Source: Lachnospiraceae bacterium
GTDB lineage: Bacteria; Bacillota; Clostridia; Lachnospirales; Lachnospiraceae
Length of the DNA stretch: 64,000 nucleotides
Direction: 5' to 3'
Assembly: GCA_014804655.1 (NCBI GenBank)
Contig: JAAUZK010000004.1
Location: 130,450 to 194,449, forward strand
In this document: positions 26,481 through 35,346 of the stretch, in pieces
How the letters are laid out: every line of letters starts with the position of its first letter
Position numbering within the stretch: position 1 is the stretch's first letter
Made by a program: the position numbers and the translations under genes
The notes under the pieces: model-generated
What the model was told of the DNA's origin: nothing
The model's database searches: none
What the model saw: only the letters and a program-made list of their open reading frames with translations

Positions 26481-27509
26481 CTATATCGCAAGCCAATTCA
26501 CGTTCACGCAATAATGGCTGATCATCTCATCCGGCTCATAATCCTTGTCCGCCTTCAATCCGATCACATGATTCCACTGCATAGGCGAAATCCCGGTACC
26601 CGGCCGCTTTGCAGTCAGATTCGCCTCCGTAAACACTTCACCCTTTCGGATATTCGTCTTGGCCACAATACTCTTTCTTGCCACATCCCGGTTCTTTATT
26701 TCCGAAGCGGATGGTCTCTTGATTCCGTCCCCCAGCGCAACTTCTATGTTACGAATCGCCTGTACCATCGCCCGCAGTTCCTCCGGCTCCAAGCTCGCCC
26801 TATGATCCGGACCTTCCATATTACGATCCAGCGTAAAATGCTTCTCGATCACTACCGCTCCCATAGCTGCGGCAGCAATCGGCACTTCAATGCCCTGCGT
26901 ATGATCTGAGTAACCTACGGGCAGTCCAAGTTCTTCCCGCAGAGTATACATGGCCCGCAGGTTCACGTCCTGCATGGGTGTTGGATATTCTGTATTACAG
27001 TGCAATAGGATAATGTCTGTTGTACCATGCTCTCCTAATACCCGAACTGCCTGTTTAATCTCATCCATTTCACACATCCCGGTAGATAAGATTACTTTCT
27101 TATGCATATTTCCTATTTTACATAAATAAGGATAATTCGTAATCTCACCGGATGGAATCTTGTACGTCTGCATTCCCATCTTCTCCAAAAGAGAAATACT
27201 GTCTAAATCAAATGGCGTAGAAAGAAATTGAATCTTTCGTTTCCAACATTCATCTATCAATTGTCTATGCATCTCTTCTGTTAACTCTAATTTTTTAAGC
27301 ATATCAAATTGAGATTCGTCCGATTGCGTATTCTTCAATTGATATTCTGCCTTCTCTGCTTTTCGACATACTAATTTATCTGCCTGAAAAGTTTGAAACT
27401 TAACCGCATCTGCTCCTGCTTGTGACGCTGACTCAATTAATTTTTTTGCAATCTCAATATCTCCATTGTGATTAACACCCGCTTCTGCAATAATAAAAAT
27501 CTTACTCAT
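26481..27509 (-). CDS. neuB: Nonulosonic acid synthase, NeuB family (copy 2)
   Basis: A 342-residue NeuB with the canonical sequence: FIIAEAGVNHNGD at the start, AVKFQTFQADKLV near residue 35, STPFDLDSISLLE near 95, KIPSGEITNYPYL, GYSDHTQGIEVPIAA near 200, EKHFTLDRNMEGPDHRASL (19 residues) near 225 and KRPGTGISP in the C-terminal SAF domain. The GPDHRASLEP loop is typical of N-acetylneuraminate and legionaminate synthases. Its ATG overlaps the stop of the formyltransferase-like gene by 8 bases. With NeuC at 18677 and NeuA at 17942 it gives a full set; the acyl module 2 genes are inserted between them. Confidence 0.94.
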   Translation of the reverse strand: MSKIFIIAEAGVNHNGDIEIAKKLIESASQAGADAVKFQTFQADKLVCRKAEKAEYQLKNTQSDESQFDMLKKLELTEEMHRQLIDECWKRKIQFLSTPFDLDSISLLEKMGMQTYKIPSGEITNYPYLCKIGNMHKKVILSTGMCEMDEIKQAVRVLGEHGTTDIILLHCNTEYPTPMQDVNLRAMYTLREELGLPVGYSDHTQGIEVPIAAAAMGAVVIEKHFTLDRNMEGPDHRASLEPEELRAMVQAIRNIEVALGDGIKRPSASEIKNRDVARKSIVAKTNIRKGEVFTEANLTAKRPGTGISPMQWNHVIGLKADKDYEPDEMISHYCVNVNWLAI

Positions 27510-28395
27510 AACTTATCAACCTGTCTCCAACTCTTATTTTCCCATCATATGTAAACTCTATAACTTCTAACATTGTATCTGCTGTTTTTACAAAAAAACC
27601 GCTTTCCGTCTTCCCTATAATTTGTCCTGCGATACCCTTATAAGTATGTGCACCAATAACCATCCTTACTTTATTAATGCTAATCTTTACCCCATTGATC
27701 CAAGATACTGCCTGCGGCCCCGGGATACATAATGCACGTACAAAATTAAATATATCTCTACTCGACTGATTCCAATCGAGCACCTCATCACCGGGTTGTC
27801 GCATCCCACAATACATTCCAACAAGATCAATATCATTTTGTCTTGTAACTACTACTTCATTTTTCTGAATCATTTTCAATGCTCTGTATAAAACATCTGC
27901 ACATCCGGTATATGCTCTATCTAATAAAGTCTGATAATTATCATCGTCCGTAATGGGATATGTCTCCTGCAAAATGATATCTCCTGTATCAATGCCTTCG
28001 TCCATATAATGTACCGTTATGCCAAACTCTTTTTCGTCATTAATCAATACCCAATTTAATATATTTCTTCCACGGTAAAATGGAAGCTTACCGGCATGGC
28101 AGTTAATCGTTCCTAAAGGTGGAAGATTTATCATTTCCTTTTTAAAAATTTGATTAAAGGACATAGAAACAAACAGCTCTACATGATACTGCTGCATTTT
28201 ATCAATAAATTCCTTTGAATTTATATTTTCACTAAGTTCGACAGGAATACCATTCTTTTCCGCCAATTGAATTAAAGTTACGTCCCGCTTATCATACCGT
28301 ACCATGACGAATGCAATATCAAAAGAGTCGTCTGATATAATCCATTCGAATGCCTGATGTGCCCATGGTCCATCACCAAAATATCCAATTCTCAT
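27502..28395 (-). CDS. Sugar formyltransferase-like protein (Formyl_trans_N/ArnA family)
   Basis: The ATG at 28393-28395 has GGAG 6 bases upstream and gives 297 residues; an ATG four codons earlier is less well placed. MRIGYFGDGPWAHQAFEWI and the core GTINCHAGKLPFYRGRN near residue 95 supply the Asn and His of the formyltransferase triad, and HYMDEGIDTGDI near residue 130 the Asp. This is the N10-formyl-tetrahydrofolate-dependent fold of ArnA and methionyl-tRNA formyltransferase. In sugar loci these enzymes N-formylate amino sugars. It overlaps NeuB copy 2, so the acceptor is probably an intermediate or product of the nonulosonic acid route (inferred). The start lies in a 37-base cassette that is repeated at 54615. 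Confidence 0.85.
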   Translation of the reverse strand: MRIGYFGDGPWAHQAFEWIISDDSFDIAFVMVRYDKRDVTLIQLAEKNGIPVELSENINSKEFIDKMQQYHVELFVSMSFNQIFKKEMINLPPLGTINCHAGKLPFYRGRNILNWVLINDEKEFGITVHYMDEGIDTGDIILQETYPITDDDNYQTLLDRAYTGCADVLYRALKMIQKNEVVVTRQNDIDLVGMYCGMRQPGDEVLDWNQSSRDIFNFVRALCIPGPQAVSWINGVKISINKVRMVIGAHTYKGIAGQIIGKTESGFFVKTADTMLEVIEFTYDGKIRVGDRLISYE

Positions 28396-28397
28396 AT

Positions 28398-28434
28398 TAA
28401 TCTCCATTCCGCCGCCTTCGGCTGGCGGCACAAA
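28398..28434 (-). repeat. Hairpin plus Shine-Dalgarno cassette, copy A
   Basis: A 37-base block identical at 31 positions to the block at 54615-54651. Read on the minus strand it begins TTTGTGCCGCC, has a variable loop, closes with GGCGGC and ends GGAATGGAGATTA, supplying the ribosome binding site of the formyltransferase-like gene. GCCGCC pairs with GGCGGC. Here the upstream side is non-coding, while at the other copy the same bases encode the end of a GT4 protein. Confidence 0.75.
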
Positions 28435-28449
28435 TAGTAATGAAAGTAG

Positions 28450-28610
28450 TTCACTCTTTCACGTGTTCGTGTTACAATAGACTTAGTATTAAGGCATCCC
28501 GGCATCAGTATCAGATGCACCCACCCGTTTGGTAGTGATGTGCAGGTGCGCCTCGCTTTACTAAGGTGGGAATACTCTATAATTGATTCACTATGTGAGC
28601 CTGTTTTTTG
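28450..28610 (+). ncRNA. Candidate free-standing structured RNA on the plus strand
   Basis: No gene covers this stretch. A plus-strand TTCACT (28450-28455), 17 bases, then TACAAT (28473-28478) form a plausible promoter. The presumed transcript begins at about 28483, exactly where pairing begins: CTTAGTA (28482-28488) with TACTAAG (28559-28565), or alternatively AGTATT (28485-28490) with AATACT (28571-28576). Inside are GCATC/GATGC (28502-28506 with 28514-28518), a bulged hairpin 28518-28537 with loop CGTTT, and GCACC/GGTGC (28517-28521 with 28545-28549). A weak hairpin at 28587-28599 followed by six T could end it. All genes here run the other way. I do not recognise the family; the end of a lost mobile element is another explanation. 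Confidence 0.45.
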
Positions 28611-28749
28611 TGTCTATTTCGCGGTTTTGGCTAATTTTTCTTTCTTTCACACTATGTTCCTCCCCAATAATCATATCTACTACTTGTCAGAAATCAAGCT
28701 CATCTTCACATACTGATTTCCATTGCCTTCAACCTGTACATTACATTAT

Positions 28750-29489
28750 ACATTCATCCATACTATCTCGATCTTCCAAATTTCTTCCTCTGATAATCTT
28801 GCCTCCCTCCGCAAGTCGCCTACACGAGCTCCTTCTTTCCGCGCTGTAGCCACAACATACACCCAGCACCGCATCATCCGCCACTACTGCGGATGGATCA
28901 TAGTATTGGAAAGCTTAACTTCCACTACAACCTCCCGCATGCAGGTTATGACATTCATTCCAATGTTTCCTGCCAATATTCCATCTCAACCCAATTCGTC
29001 ACCTCTGCCTTGTCTCTGCACGCAAGACTTCGTGTTCATCTGCCGAAAATATAACATATGCGTCATTTCCTTTTCGGATAACCGAAACACTTTTACTCTC
29101 TTCCATATATGAAGATTCCCTACTCCTGCAACAGTACATCCATAATATAGATTCAGATATACCTTATCAATATTGTGTTTCCTATCCGCCTCTTGTAGAA
29201 GATAATATGAAATATGCAACTATTGCATGCCTGTCGATAAATCAAAATTATTCTCTCCATTAATGTCATCTAATATAACAGGATTAATATCACAAAATAC
29301 ATGAGAAGAACCCTGGTAAAGCCAATCGATATTCTCCTCCACTCCGTAAAATTCATGCAACATGTATCTGGCAAATTCATCGGTATCATCTAGATACAGA
29401 TAATTCATAACCTCTGTCACGGCTATCACTATAGCAATTATTTCACATCCCAGCTCATATAGAAATAATAACTGGTAGCCAAAAGCCAT
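28750..29489 (-). pseudogene. Decayed GT2 glycosyltransferase copy
   Basis: The minus strand here has only short broken frames (29489-29220, 29219-28986). The bases at about 28770-28862 are clearly related to 29553-29640, the 3' end of the intact GT2 gene next door: both read GGAAAGAAGGAGCT and then GAAGAAATT..GGCGACT-like blocks, giving RGKKELV and RKKFGR in each, but the copy has in-frame stops. The frame at 29489 also contains NYLYLDDTDEFARYM, which resembles the DYVLLLNNDTEAEEDLL segment of the intact protein. I therefore read this as the remnant of a second GT2 gene. The middle part could not be aligned by eye, so the limits are approximate. Confidence 0.5.
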
Positions 29490-29534
29490 ATTCTGCGAAA
29501 ACGTTTCGGTATACGCAGACCCTGCCGCTTATAT

Positions 29535-30455
29535 CTATTCCCGGCACTCCAGCCTGCCGAATTTCTTTCTTCCATAATCCCGAATCCCCCTGCCGGTCGC
29601 CCGTACAAGCTCCTTCTTTCCCCGCAACAGCCATAGGGTACAGCATGCCGTCCTGTTGACTGCGTAGTAAAGAAGAAACAACGGATATCTCATTCCAAGG
29701 TGTATTCGACTACAAAGCAGCCAGTTACGCGCTATATAGTAAGCGCACAGCGGACTGTCCGCCCCCTTGGAACTTGCTCCCACTTTATGATACAACCTCG
29801 CCTTCGGACAGTAGTAGAGTGAAATCCCCATCTTCCGCAAACGAAAACTATATTCCGTATCCTCATAGTACAGGAAAAACCGTTCATCGAGGAACCCTGC
29901 CCTGATGATCACCAAAATGGGAATCAGAAGGCAACAGCCCGTTGCGAATTCAACCATCTGTTCCCTGTCAAACTGTCCCTTATCTTCCTGATCAAGACCT
30001 ATGTGATGTACTTTCCTGATCAGAGGCGACATCGCACCACCCGCCGACCATATGACATTCCTGCGGTCACTGTAATAAATCTTCGGCACAATCATGCTGT
30101 CCGGATGTCTCTTAGAACATGCCATAAGCTGTGACAGCAAATCTTCCTCTGCTTCCGTGTCATTGTTAAGAAGCAGAACATAATCCGTGTTCCATTCTAT
30201 AGCACGGCGGATTCCCACATTATTAGCATAAGAAAAGCCATAATTGTCATCAAGGTAAATCGTCTCAATCCTGTCATCTGCTTCATAACGCTTCTGTATT
30301 ATCTGCATGGAATCATCCTGCGAAGCATTATCCACCACTATGATTTTTATTTCACAGATATTTTGCTGTTTCAGAAGAGATTCTATACACGCCGTATTAT
30401 ATTGTCTACCGTTATAATTCACTAAAATAATTGCAATCTTCATATTTACCGCCAT
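29535..30455 (-). CDS. GT2 glycosyltransferase (rhamnosyltransferase-like)
   Basis: A 306-residue GT-A enzyme. The real start may be the second ATG at 30443, giving MKIAIILVNYNG. VDNASQDDSMQII near residue 40, LLNNDTEAEEDLL near residue 95 (the metal-binding D-x-D equivalent NDT), and FFLYYEDTEYSFRLRKMG near residue 190 (the ED motif) fit the family of WbbL-like transferases that use dTDP-rhamnose or similar donors. The C-terminal basic helix RGKKELVRATGRG may bind the membrane. A decayed copy of this gene lies immediately downstream. Confidence 0.85.
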   Translation of the reverse strand: MAVNMKIAIILVNYNGRQYNTACIESLLKQQNICEIKIIVVDNASQDDSMQIIQKRYEADDRIETIYLDDNYGFSYANNVGIRRAIEWNTDYVLLLNNDTEAEEDLLSQLMACSKRHPDSMIVPKIYYSDRRNVIWSAGGAMSPLIRKVHHIGLDQEDKGQFDREQMVEFATGCCLLIPILVIIRAGFLDERFFLYYEDTEYSFRLRKMGISLYYCPKARLYHKVGASSKGADSPLCAYYIARNWLLCSRIHLGMRYPLFLLYYAVNRTACCTLWLLRGKKELVRATGRGIRDYGRKKFGRLECRE

Positions 30456-30562
30456 GCTCTTCTCTGCACCTGCAATATCATTTATTCAGAAAATCATACA
30501 ACCTTATTCCCACTTCCAAACACATCTGTCAGCAGCATATAATACTGTCGCGTAAGTCTCCC

Positions 30563-31635
30563 CTAGTCATACACCGTAAAATCCATCTCGCCAATCCGAT
30601 TCTTGGGATGCAGCATAACCCGAATCCATTCCTTCACATCGTAAGGATCCTCCACGTAATTCGCCTTATTCTGCGTCACCTCGGGAATACACGTCTTATT
30701 TGTAGTGATTACGACCGTCCCAAAAAGCATCGCCTCGATCGGCGGCATCCCGAATCCTTCGAACACACTGGGAAACAGAAATGCTCTGCTGTATTTATAA
30801 ATGGCGTTCCGTTCTGCATTCTCCACAAAACCGGTCAGCGTAATCTCCTTTTCTAGTCCTCTGTCCCGAATCTGCCGCTCCAATGCCTTCCGACTCTCCC
30901 CGTTTACGCCGGAAATCAAAAGCCTTCCCGGTAAGTCAATTTGTTGCTCTTGATCCGGCTCATGACTTCAATGATCGTGCCCAGATTCTTGTGCGGTATC
31001 AATTGCGAAACCGTATAGTAATATTCATTCTCCGCAACACCGTACTTCTCAGCCAGCTCTGTCATGGATATAATCTCGTTCGGGTCTACCGTAATGGTAT
31101 TATAGATAATCGTGATCTTCTCCGGCTTCACATGATGCCTGACCATGATATCCTCCCGCACCCAGTCGGATATCGCCACAATATGCTTGGAAAAATGCAC
31201 ATCCAGCCACCAGCACAATCTAGAATAAGCGATCTCGTGAAACGGATGATATTTCGGATAATGTGCTGCCTGCAGATCATGAATTACATTTATATAAGTG
31301 ATTCCTCCGTTGAAAAGGGGCCGGCAGTACACCGGAATAAAACACTTGCGGATATGATTCCTGCGTAACAGTCTGTTCTGGCAGAAAAACTGCCAGAGGA
31401 TACGCCTCGCGATATTCACGGATTCTACATTGGCCTCCAGCAAGGAAATTCTCTCATCTTTCGCATAATGCGCGAGTGAGTCTCTATTATCTTTTGATAC
31501 AAGCAGGGTAAAATGGTAGTCCTCTTCAAGCTGCAGAAAACCATCCAACAAATTCCTGATATAAAATTCCGTCCCGCCTACCTGTCTGGGTCTGAGCCAT
31601 AACAGATCGATCGCCATTTCCATTTTGTCAGACAT
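30563..31635 (-). pseudogene. GT4 glycosyltransferase broken by frameshift and nonsense codon
   Basis: From the ATG at 31633-31635 (AGGAG 4 bases upstream, overlapping the DUF2304 stop) the frame runs to a stop at 30916. It matches residues 1 to about 228 of the intact paralogue at 35347 (WLRPRQVGGTEFYIRNLLDG, PVYCRPLFNGGITYIN). Homology continues in another frame, LPGRLLISGVNGES onwards, down to 30563. The break is at about 30935-30945, where restoring one base would rejoin the frames. The second part keeps FPSVFEGFGMPPIEAM, the donor-binding motif. It ends at a TAG after DFTVYD, and related codons (RLTRQYYMLL) continue beyond the TAG, so there is a second lesion. A sequencing error could explain the frameshift but hardly both. 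Confidence 0.8.
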
Positions 31636-32014
31636 CTCTCTCCTCACCCACACTGTCACTATGTCCATCCTCCAGCTCTCGAATTCTCTTATCAAGGATA
31701 CCGATCTCCTGAACCAGTGATCTGATCTTCATGTTCTGTCTGGATGCAATGGAAGTCAGCGCCATCAGGATCATGAGCATAAACCCGATTGCGATAATAA
31801 ACAGACCGTTCATGTTATCCTGAATACCGAATACATGTATAATACGCTGCAACATTTCCGGAAAGATCACAAGCACTCCCATCACTACGCCCGCCAGAAG
31901 CCACAGGAGTGTATATTTTAAGTTCAACGCCCTGTTTTTCAGAAAATACAATATAATAATAAAATAACATACAACCGCAATGATCAACGTAATGCGCAGC
32001 GTGGACGGAATCAT
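31628..32014 (-). CDS. DUF2304 small membrane protein
   Basis: A 128-residue protein with AGGAGG before the ATG, which overlaps the preceding GT2 stop as ATGA. It has three hydrophobic segments (about residues 6-25, 33-53 and 69-88) and a charged helical tail, the layout of DUF2304. Members are commonly encoded next to a dolichol-phosphate-type GT2, as here, and probably assist that enzyme or hold it at the membrane; the function is not established. Confidence 0.8.
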   Translation of the reverse strand: MIPSTLRITLIIAVVCYFIIILYFLKNRALNLKYTLLWLLAGVVMGVLVIFPEMLQRIIHVFGIQDNMNGLFIIAIGFMLMILMALTSIASRQNMKIRSLVQEIGILDKRIRELEDGHSDSVGEERDV

Positions 32015-32730
32015 CTCTTAGCCCTCCTGAATCCATAGCTTAACCGGCAGATAAGAATCGCCAGTGTCACCTTAACCATATAATAGACGGATTTGCGCAG
32101 CGTGATGGAGCTGGTTCCGCTTTCCCGTGCCCGCATCCTGACCGGCACTTCCTTCACTCTGCCTCTGTGCATAATGGCAGTAACGATCGCTTCCGGCTCC
32201 GGATAATCCGTCGGATAATCCCTGGAATAAATATCAATAAACATCCTGTTGACCGCACGGTAACCACTGGTCACATCTATGATTCTCTGCCCCGTAGTCA
32301 ATCGAATCAGTGTGCTCAGAATTCCGATCCCGATCCGCCTCGACTGGGAGGACTGAAATCCTTCTTTTTTCAGGAAACGCGACCCGATTACGATATCCGC
32401 CTCCCCGTCGAGAATAGGCTGAAGCATATCCTTCAGATAGGCAATATCATGCTGTCCGTCTCCGTCCATCTGCACGGCGATGTCATAACCGTTCTTGCGG
32501 GCATATACATACCCCGCCTGCACGGCACCGCCGATCCCCAGATTAATCGGCAGATCCAGATAGTGAAAATGCTCCTGCTCACAGATACTCAATGTACTGT
32601 CCGTAGAGCCGTCATTAATAATCAGATAATCACACCACGGCGCCTGATCCGTCAAATGATCTATCACATTTTCAATGCTCTCCGACTCATTGTATGCCGG
32701 AATAATAATCAGCACTTTTGCGTTCGTCAT
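32011..32730 (-). CDS. GT2 polyprenyl-phosphate glycosyltransferase (DPM1-like)
   Basis: The ATG at 32728-32730 gives 239 residues, the normal size; the frame is open to 32829 but that overlaps the upstream gene. VLIIIPAYNESESIENVI at the start, NDGSTDSTL near residue 42, QMDGDGQHD near residue 88 (D-x-D metal site) and GSRFLKKEG fit the DPM1/GtrB group, which transfers a sugar from a nucleotide donor to polyprenyl phosphate. It is coupled to the DUF2304 gene downstream and follows a multispanning membrane protein, so the three may form a GtrB-like system in which a lipid-linked sugar is flipped and added outside the membrane. Confidence 0.85.
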   Translation of the reverse strand: MTNAKVLIIIPAYNESESIENVIDHLTDQAPWCDYLIINDGSTDSTLSICEQEHFHYLDLPINLGIGGAVQAGYVYARKNGYDIAVQMDGDGQHDIAYLKDMLQPILDGEADIVIGSRFLKKEGFQSSQSRRIGIGILSTLIRLTTGQRIIDVTSGYRAVNRMFIDIYSRDYPTDYPEPEAIVTAIMHRGRVKEVPVRMRARESGTSSITLRKSVYYMVKVTLAILICRLSYGFRRAKR

Positions 32731-32795
32731 TTCATTTACATCCTCTACCTCTTTATAATCATCTTTATATCCTTGTCCCATTCTCAACCTGCACA

Positions 32796-34358
32796 TTAAA
32801 GACTGTCCCGATGTCTTATACGGTCCCATCCCCGCACTGCCAGATCATGCAGATACAATCTCCACAATTTCATAAATAACAGAAATCCCGATATATAGAA
32901 AATACCGAAATTATATACGAGATATCTCTGCTGCCCGAAAAACACCAATGAAATGACTAATATAAGAATCAGATTCGTTCCCAGTATGCTGCACATAAAT
33001 TCCCCGTAAGCATTTTCTACTTTTTTATCTTTATATGCCCATATCATCAATGCCACTGCTGAGAGATATAAGAACAGCGTAACTAAATGGCACAGCAGAT
33101 AGATCCGCTCGATCTGAAAGAACACCGTGCAGATAAACGCCTGCGGAAGCAGCATAAGCGTATGATACAGAAACCTTCCGAAATGCGCCTTAATCAGTGT
33201 CAGACCTATCTTGATCTGGTTCGCATTTCTAACGGATGAATAATCACTGCTATATACAAGTTCCGGAAAATTTTCAATATAGAAACTATGCTGCAGATGA
33301 AAGCATTGTCCTCCAACCGAACCAATCCCCCCAACAATATCTCTCCACATCCACAATCCCGGTTCTGCATAAACATATCGGCACTTCGCTGTGTCCACCC
33401 TCGAAAACAGATCAAGATACAGCTTCCTCACCTGTTCATCCTCAAACAGAAGATAATCCTCATAGTCAGCCTCATACATCCCTCTGGAAAAAATCAAAGT
33501 GACATACTGACTGGTTGTAAAAATCGGCCTGACCGGCTGTTCCTTTTCCTGACTTTTCTCCGTCTCAAATGGCGCATCGTTCTTCGCCTGCTGTGCTTTC
33601 TTCTGTTCTTCTCTTCTCACTTCCATCTTTACATTTTGAAACGCTGCGCTAACCTTCCCCGTAGCCCATATGCCTGCCAGACCGATGACCATGCAACAGA
33701 CCATACCTCCGAAAAAACTTAATATCCGCCTGTCTTTTTTTCTATTTGTCGTCTTCGGTCTTAAGACGGCAATATAGATACAGGCTACTCCACACGCACC
33801 GAAGAGAATCTGAAGCTGCGACCGGATCAAAGACAGAAACAGTGTCATACCGCATAATATACCGAGCCATTTAAAACTCTTATTCCAGACAGTCTGTAAA
33901 AAAGCCGCCATAAACAGATAAAATAACGCATATGCAACTCCCTCTGTCACGATCTCATGTGTCGTCATGGATTCCGGCATATTTGTCGTAAACGGAAGCA
34001 ACGCTAAGCCATAACACACATAGGATTCCCAATACTTAAGACGAAATTTTTTCTTAATAACCGCAATAAATGCCATCACGCACACAGTCGCAAGAATGGC
34101 TTGTTCCGCTACGACCGCATACAAATATCTTTCCTCTCCAAACAGCATCTTATTACCATGTAAAAACAGCGGATATCCGGGCATAACCCCCTCCATATTG
34201 GCATAGAGATTCATATAGGAACTGCTGTCATCAAACAGAACATATCCCCGCTCGCCCAAAAATAGAAAGGCAAATAGAGAAAAAATCGCCAAAGATATAT
34301 TAAAAAGGCATTCTGACTGCCTGCTGCTCAACTGTGGCATTTTATCTTTTCTTAGCAT
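32796..34358 (-). CDS. Polytopic membrane protein, possible GT-C glycosyltransferase
   Basis: The ATG at 34356-34358 has GGGAG 6 bases upstream and gives 520 residues; it overlaps the reductase gene by 17 bases. About ten hydrophobic segments are visible, with a large loop between residues about 225 and 370 that contains a charged stretch rich in Glu, Lys and Gln. Near the N-terminus FDDSSSYMNLYANMEG lies in the first extracytoplasmic loop, where GT-C enzymes carry an acidic catalytic motif. With the polyprenyl-phosphate GT2 and DUF2304 genes downstream, a GtrC-like transferase acting outside the membrane is plausible. I do not recognise a specific family. Confidence 0.65.
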   Translation of the reverse strand: MLRKDKMPQLSSRQSECLFNISLAIFSLFAFLFLGERGYVLFDDSSSYMNLYANMEGVMPGYPLFLHGNKMLFGEERYLYAVVAEQAILATVCVMAFIAVIKKKFRLKYWESYVCYGLALLPFTTNMPESMTTHEIVTEGVAYALFYLFMAAFLQTVWNKSFKWLGILCGMTLFLSLIRSQLQILFGACGVACIYIAVLRPKTTNRKKDRRILSFFGGMVCCMVIGLAGIWATGKVSAAFQNVKMEVRREEQKKAQQAKNDAPFETEKSQEKEQPVRPIFTTSQYVTLIFSRGMYEADYEDYLLFEDEQVRKLYLDLFSRVDTAKCRYVYAEPGLWMWRDIVGGIGSVGGQCFHLQHSFYIENFPELVYSSDYSSVRNANQIKIGLTLIKAHFGRFLYHTLMLLPQAFICTVFFQIERIYLLCHLVTLFLYLSAVALMIWAYKDKKVENAYGEFMCSILGTNLILILVISLVFFGQQRYLVYNFGIFYISGFLLFMKLWRLYLHDLAVRGWDRIRHRDSL

Positions 34359-35331
34359 AACAGTCTCCCTTAAGTTCATAATAATCGATCATATCCCGAA
34401 GTGTAGTATCCATAGAGATCGTCGGCTTCCACCCAATATCTCTGCTGATCTTTTCATAGGAGCCGATGATAATACGATTATCATTCAAGCGAACAAATTC
34501 CGGATTAACTGCCGTATCAATCTTCACCTCTAACATCCCGGCAATCCTATCCACAATATCTGACAATCTACAGCCCTTTCCGGAACACACATTATATAGT
34601 TCTCCTGATTTTCCATGCAGTAGTAAATCATAATAGGCCCTAACAACATCACGCACATCTACAAAATCACGGATGATGGACAAATCCCCCGTTTCAATCG
34701 TTCCATGCTGCCTGCCTGATTTCTTAATGTCCAATATTCTTGAAATAAATCCCGGAATTACAAACCGGGTATCCTGCCACGGACCGATATGATTAAACGA
34801 TCTTGTCATTACAATATCTACCCCATAGCTGTCGGCATAAACACGTGAAAGCATTTCCTGTGCCACGCGTGCTACCGCATAAGGACTGCACGGCAATAAA
34901 CTGCTGTCTTCACGAAGCGGCAGATCTGTCTCCGTAACATTACCGTACTCCTCCGATGAACCCACTGACAGCACCCTGCATTTAAGATGTAACTCCTGCA
35001 CCACCGCTATAATATTCAGAAAAATATTTGTATTGTTTTGAAAGCATTCAATCGGATGTTTCCAACTATATGCCACACTGCTGAAAGAAGCAAGGTGTAT
35101 AATATAATCCGGTCTGAACTGATCCAGCAACGTTCTCACCGCACCTATTTCGAGCAAATCAACAGTATGGTATTCCACATTCATATTTTGATAAGATGAA
35201 TAATCAAATGCAGGCGGATTAATGTCAACTCCGCACACTTCTGTCTCATGCTCATTTTCCTGCAGATATGCAAGAAAATGTCTGCTCACAAATCCGGAAA
35301 ATCCCGTGATCAATATTCTCTTTTTACTCAT
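34342..35331 (-). CDS. NAD(P)-dependent 4-keto-6-deoxyhexose reductase, RMD-like
   Basis: A 329-residue short-chain dehydrogenase. ILITGFSGFVSRHFL is the nucleotide-binding start, SVGSSEEYG near residue 122 and SPYAVARVAQE near residue 148 give the Ser and the YxxxR variant of the YxxxK site, where Lys is replaced by Arg. RSFNHIGPWQDTRFVIPGF near 177 is characteristic of GDP-6-deoxy-D-mannose reductase (RMD) and GDP-mannose dehydratases. It could make GDP-D-rhamnose, but no GDP-mannose 4,6-dehydratase is in the window. The Y-x3-R site is worth noting as unusual for an active reductase. Confidence 0.75.
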   Translation of the reverse strand: MSKKRILITGFSGFVSRHFLAYLQENEHETEVCGVDINPPAFDYSSYQNMNVEYHTVDLLEIGAVRTLLDQFRPDYIIHLASFSSVAYSWKHPIECFQNNTNIFLNIIAVVQELHLKCRVLSVGSSEEYGNVTETDLPLREDSSLLPCSPYAVARVAQEMLSRVYADSYGVDIVMTRSFNHIGPWQDTRFVIPGFISRILDIKKSGRQHGTIETGDLSIIRDFVDVRDVVRAYYDLLLHGKSGELYNVCSGKGCRLSDIVDRIAGMLEVKIDTAVNPEFVRLNDNRIIIGSYEKISRDIGWKPTISMDTTLRDMIDYYELKGDCYAKKR

Positions 35332-35346
35332 TTCTTTCAGATTCCT

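Noticed and set aside
28583-29112. Plus-strand frames over the gene-poor region
   Set aside because: They have no ribosome binding sites and no recognisable products; the minus strand shows GT2 remnants instead.
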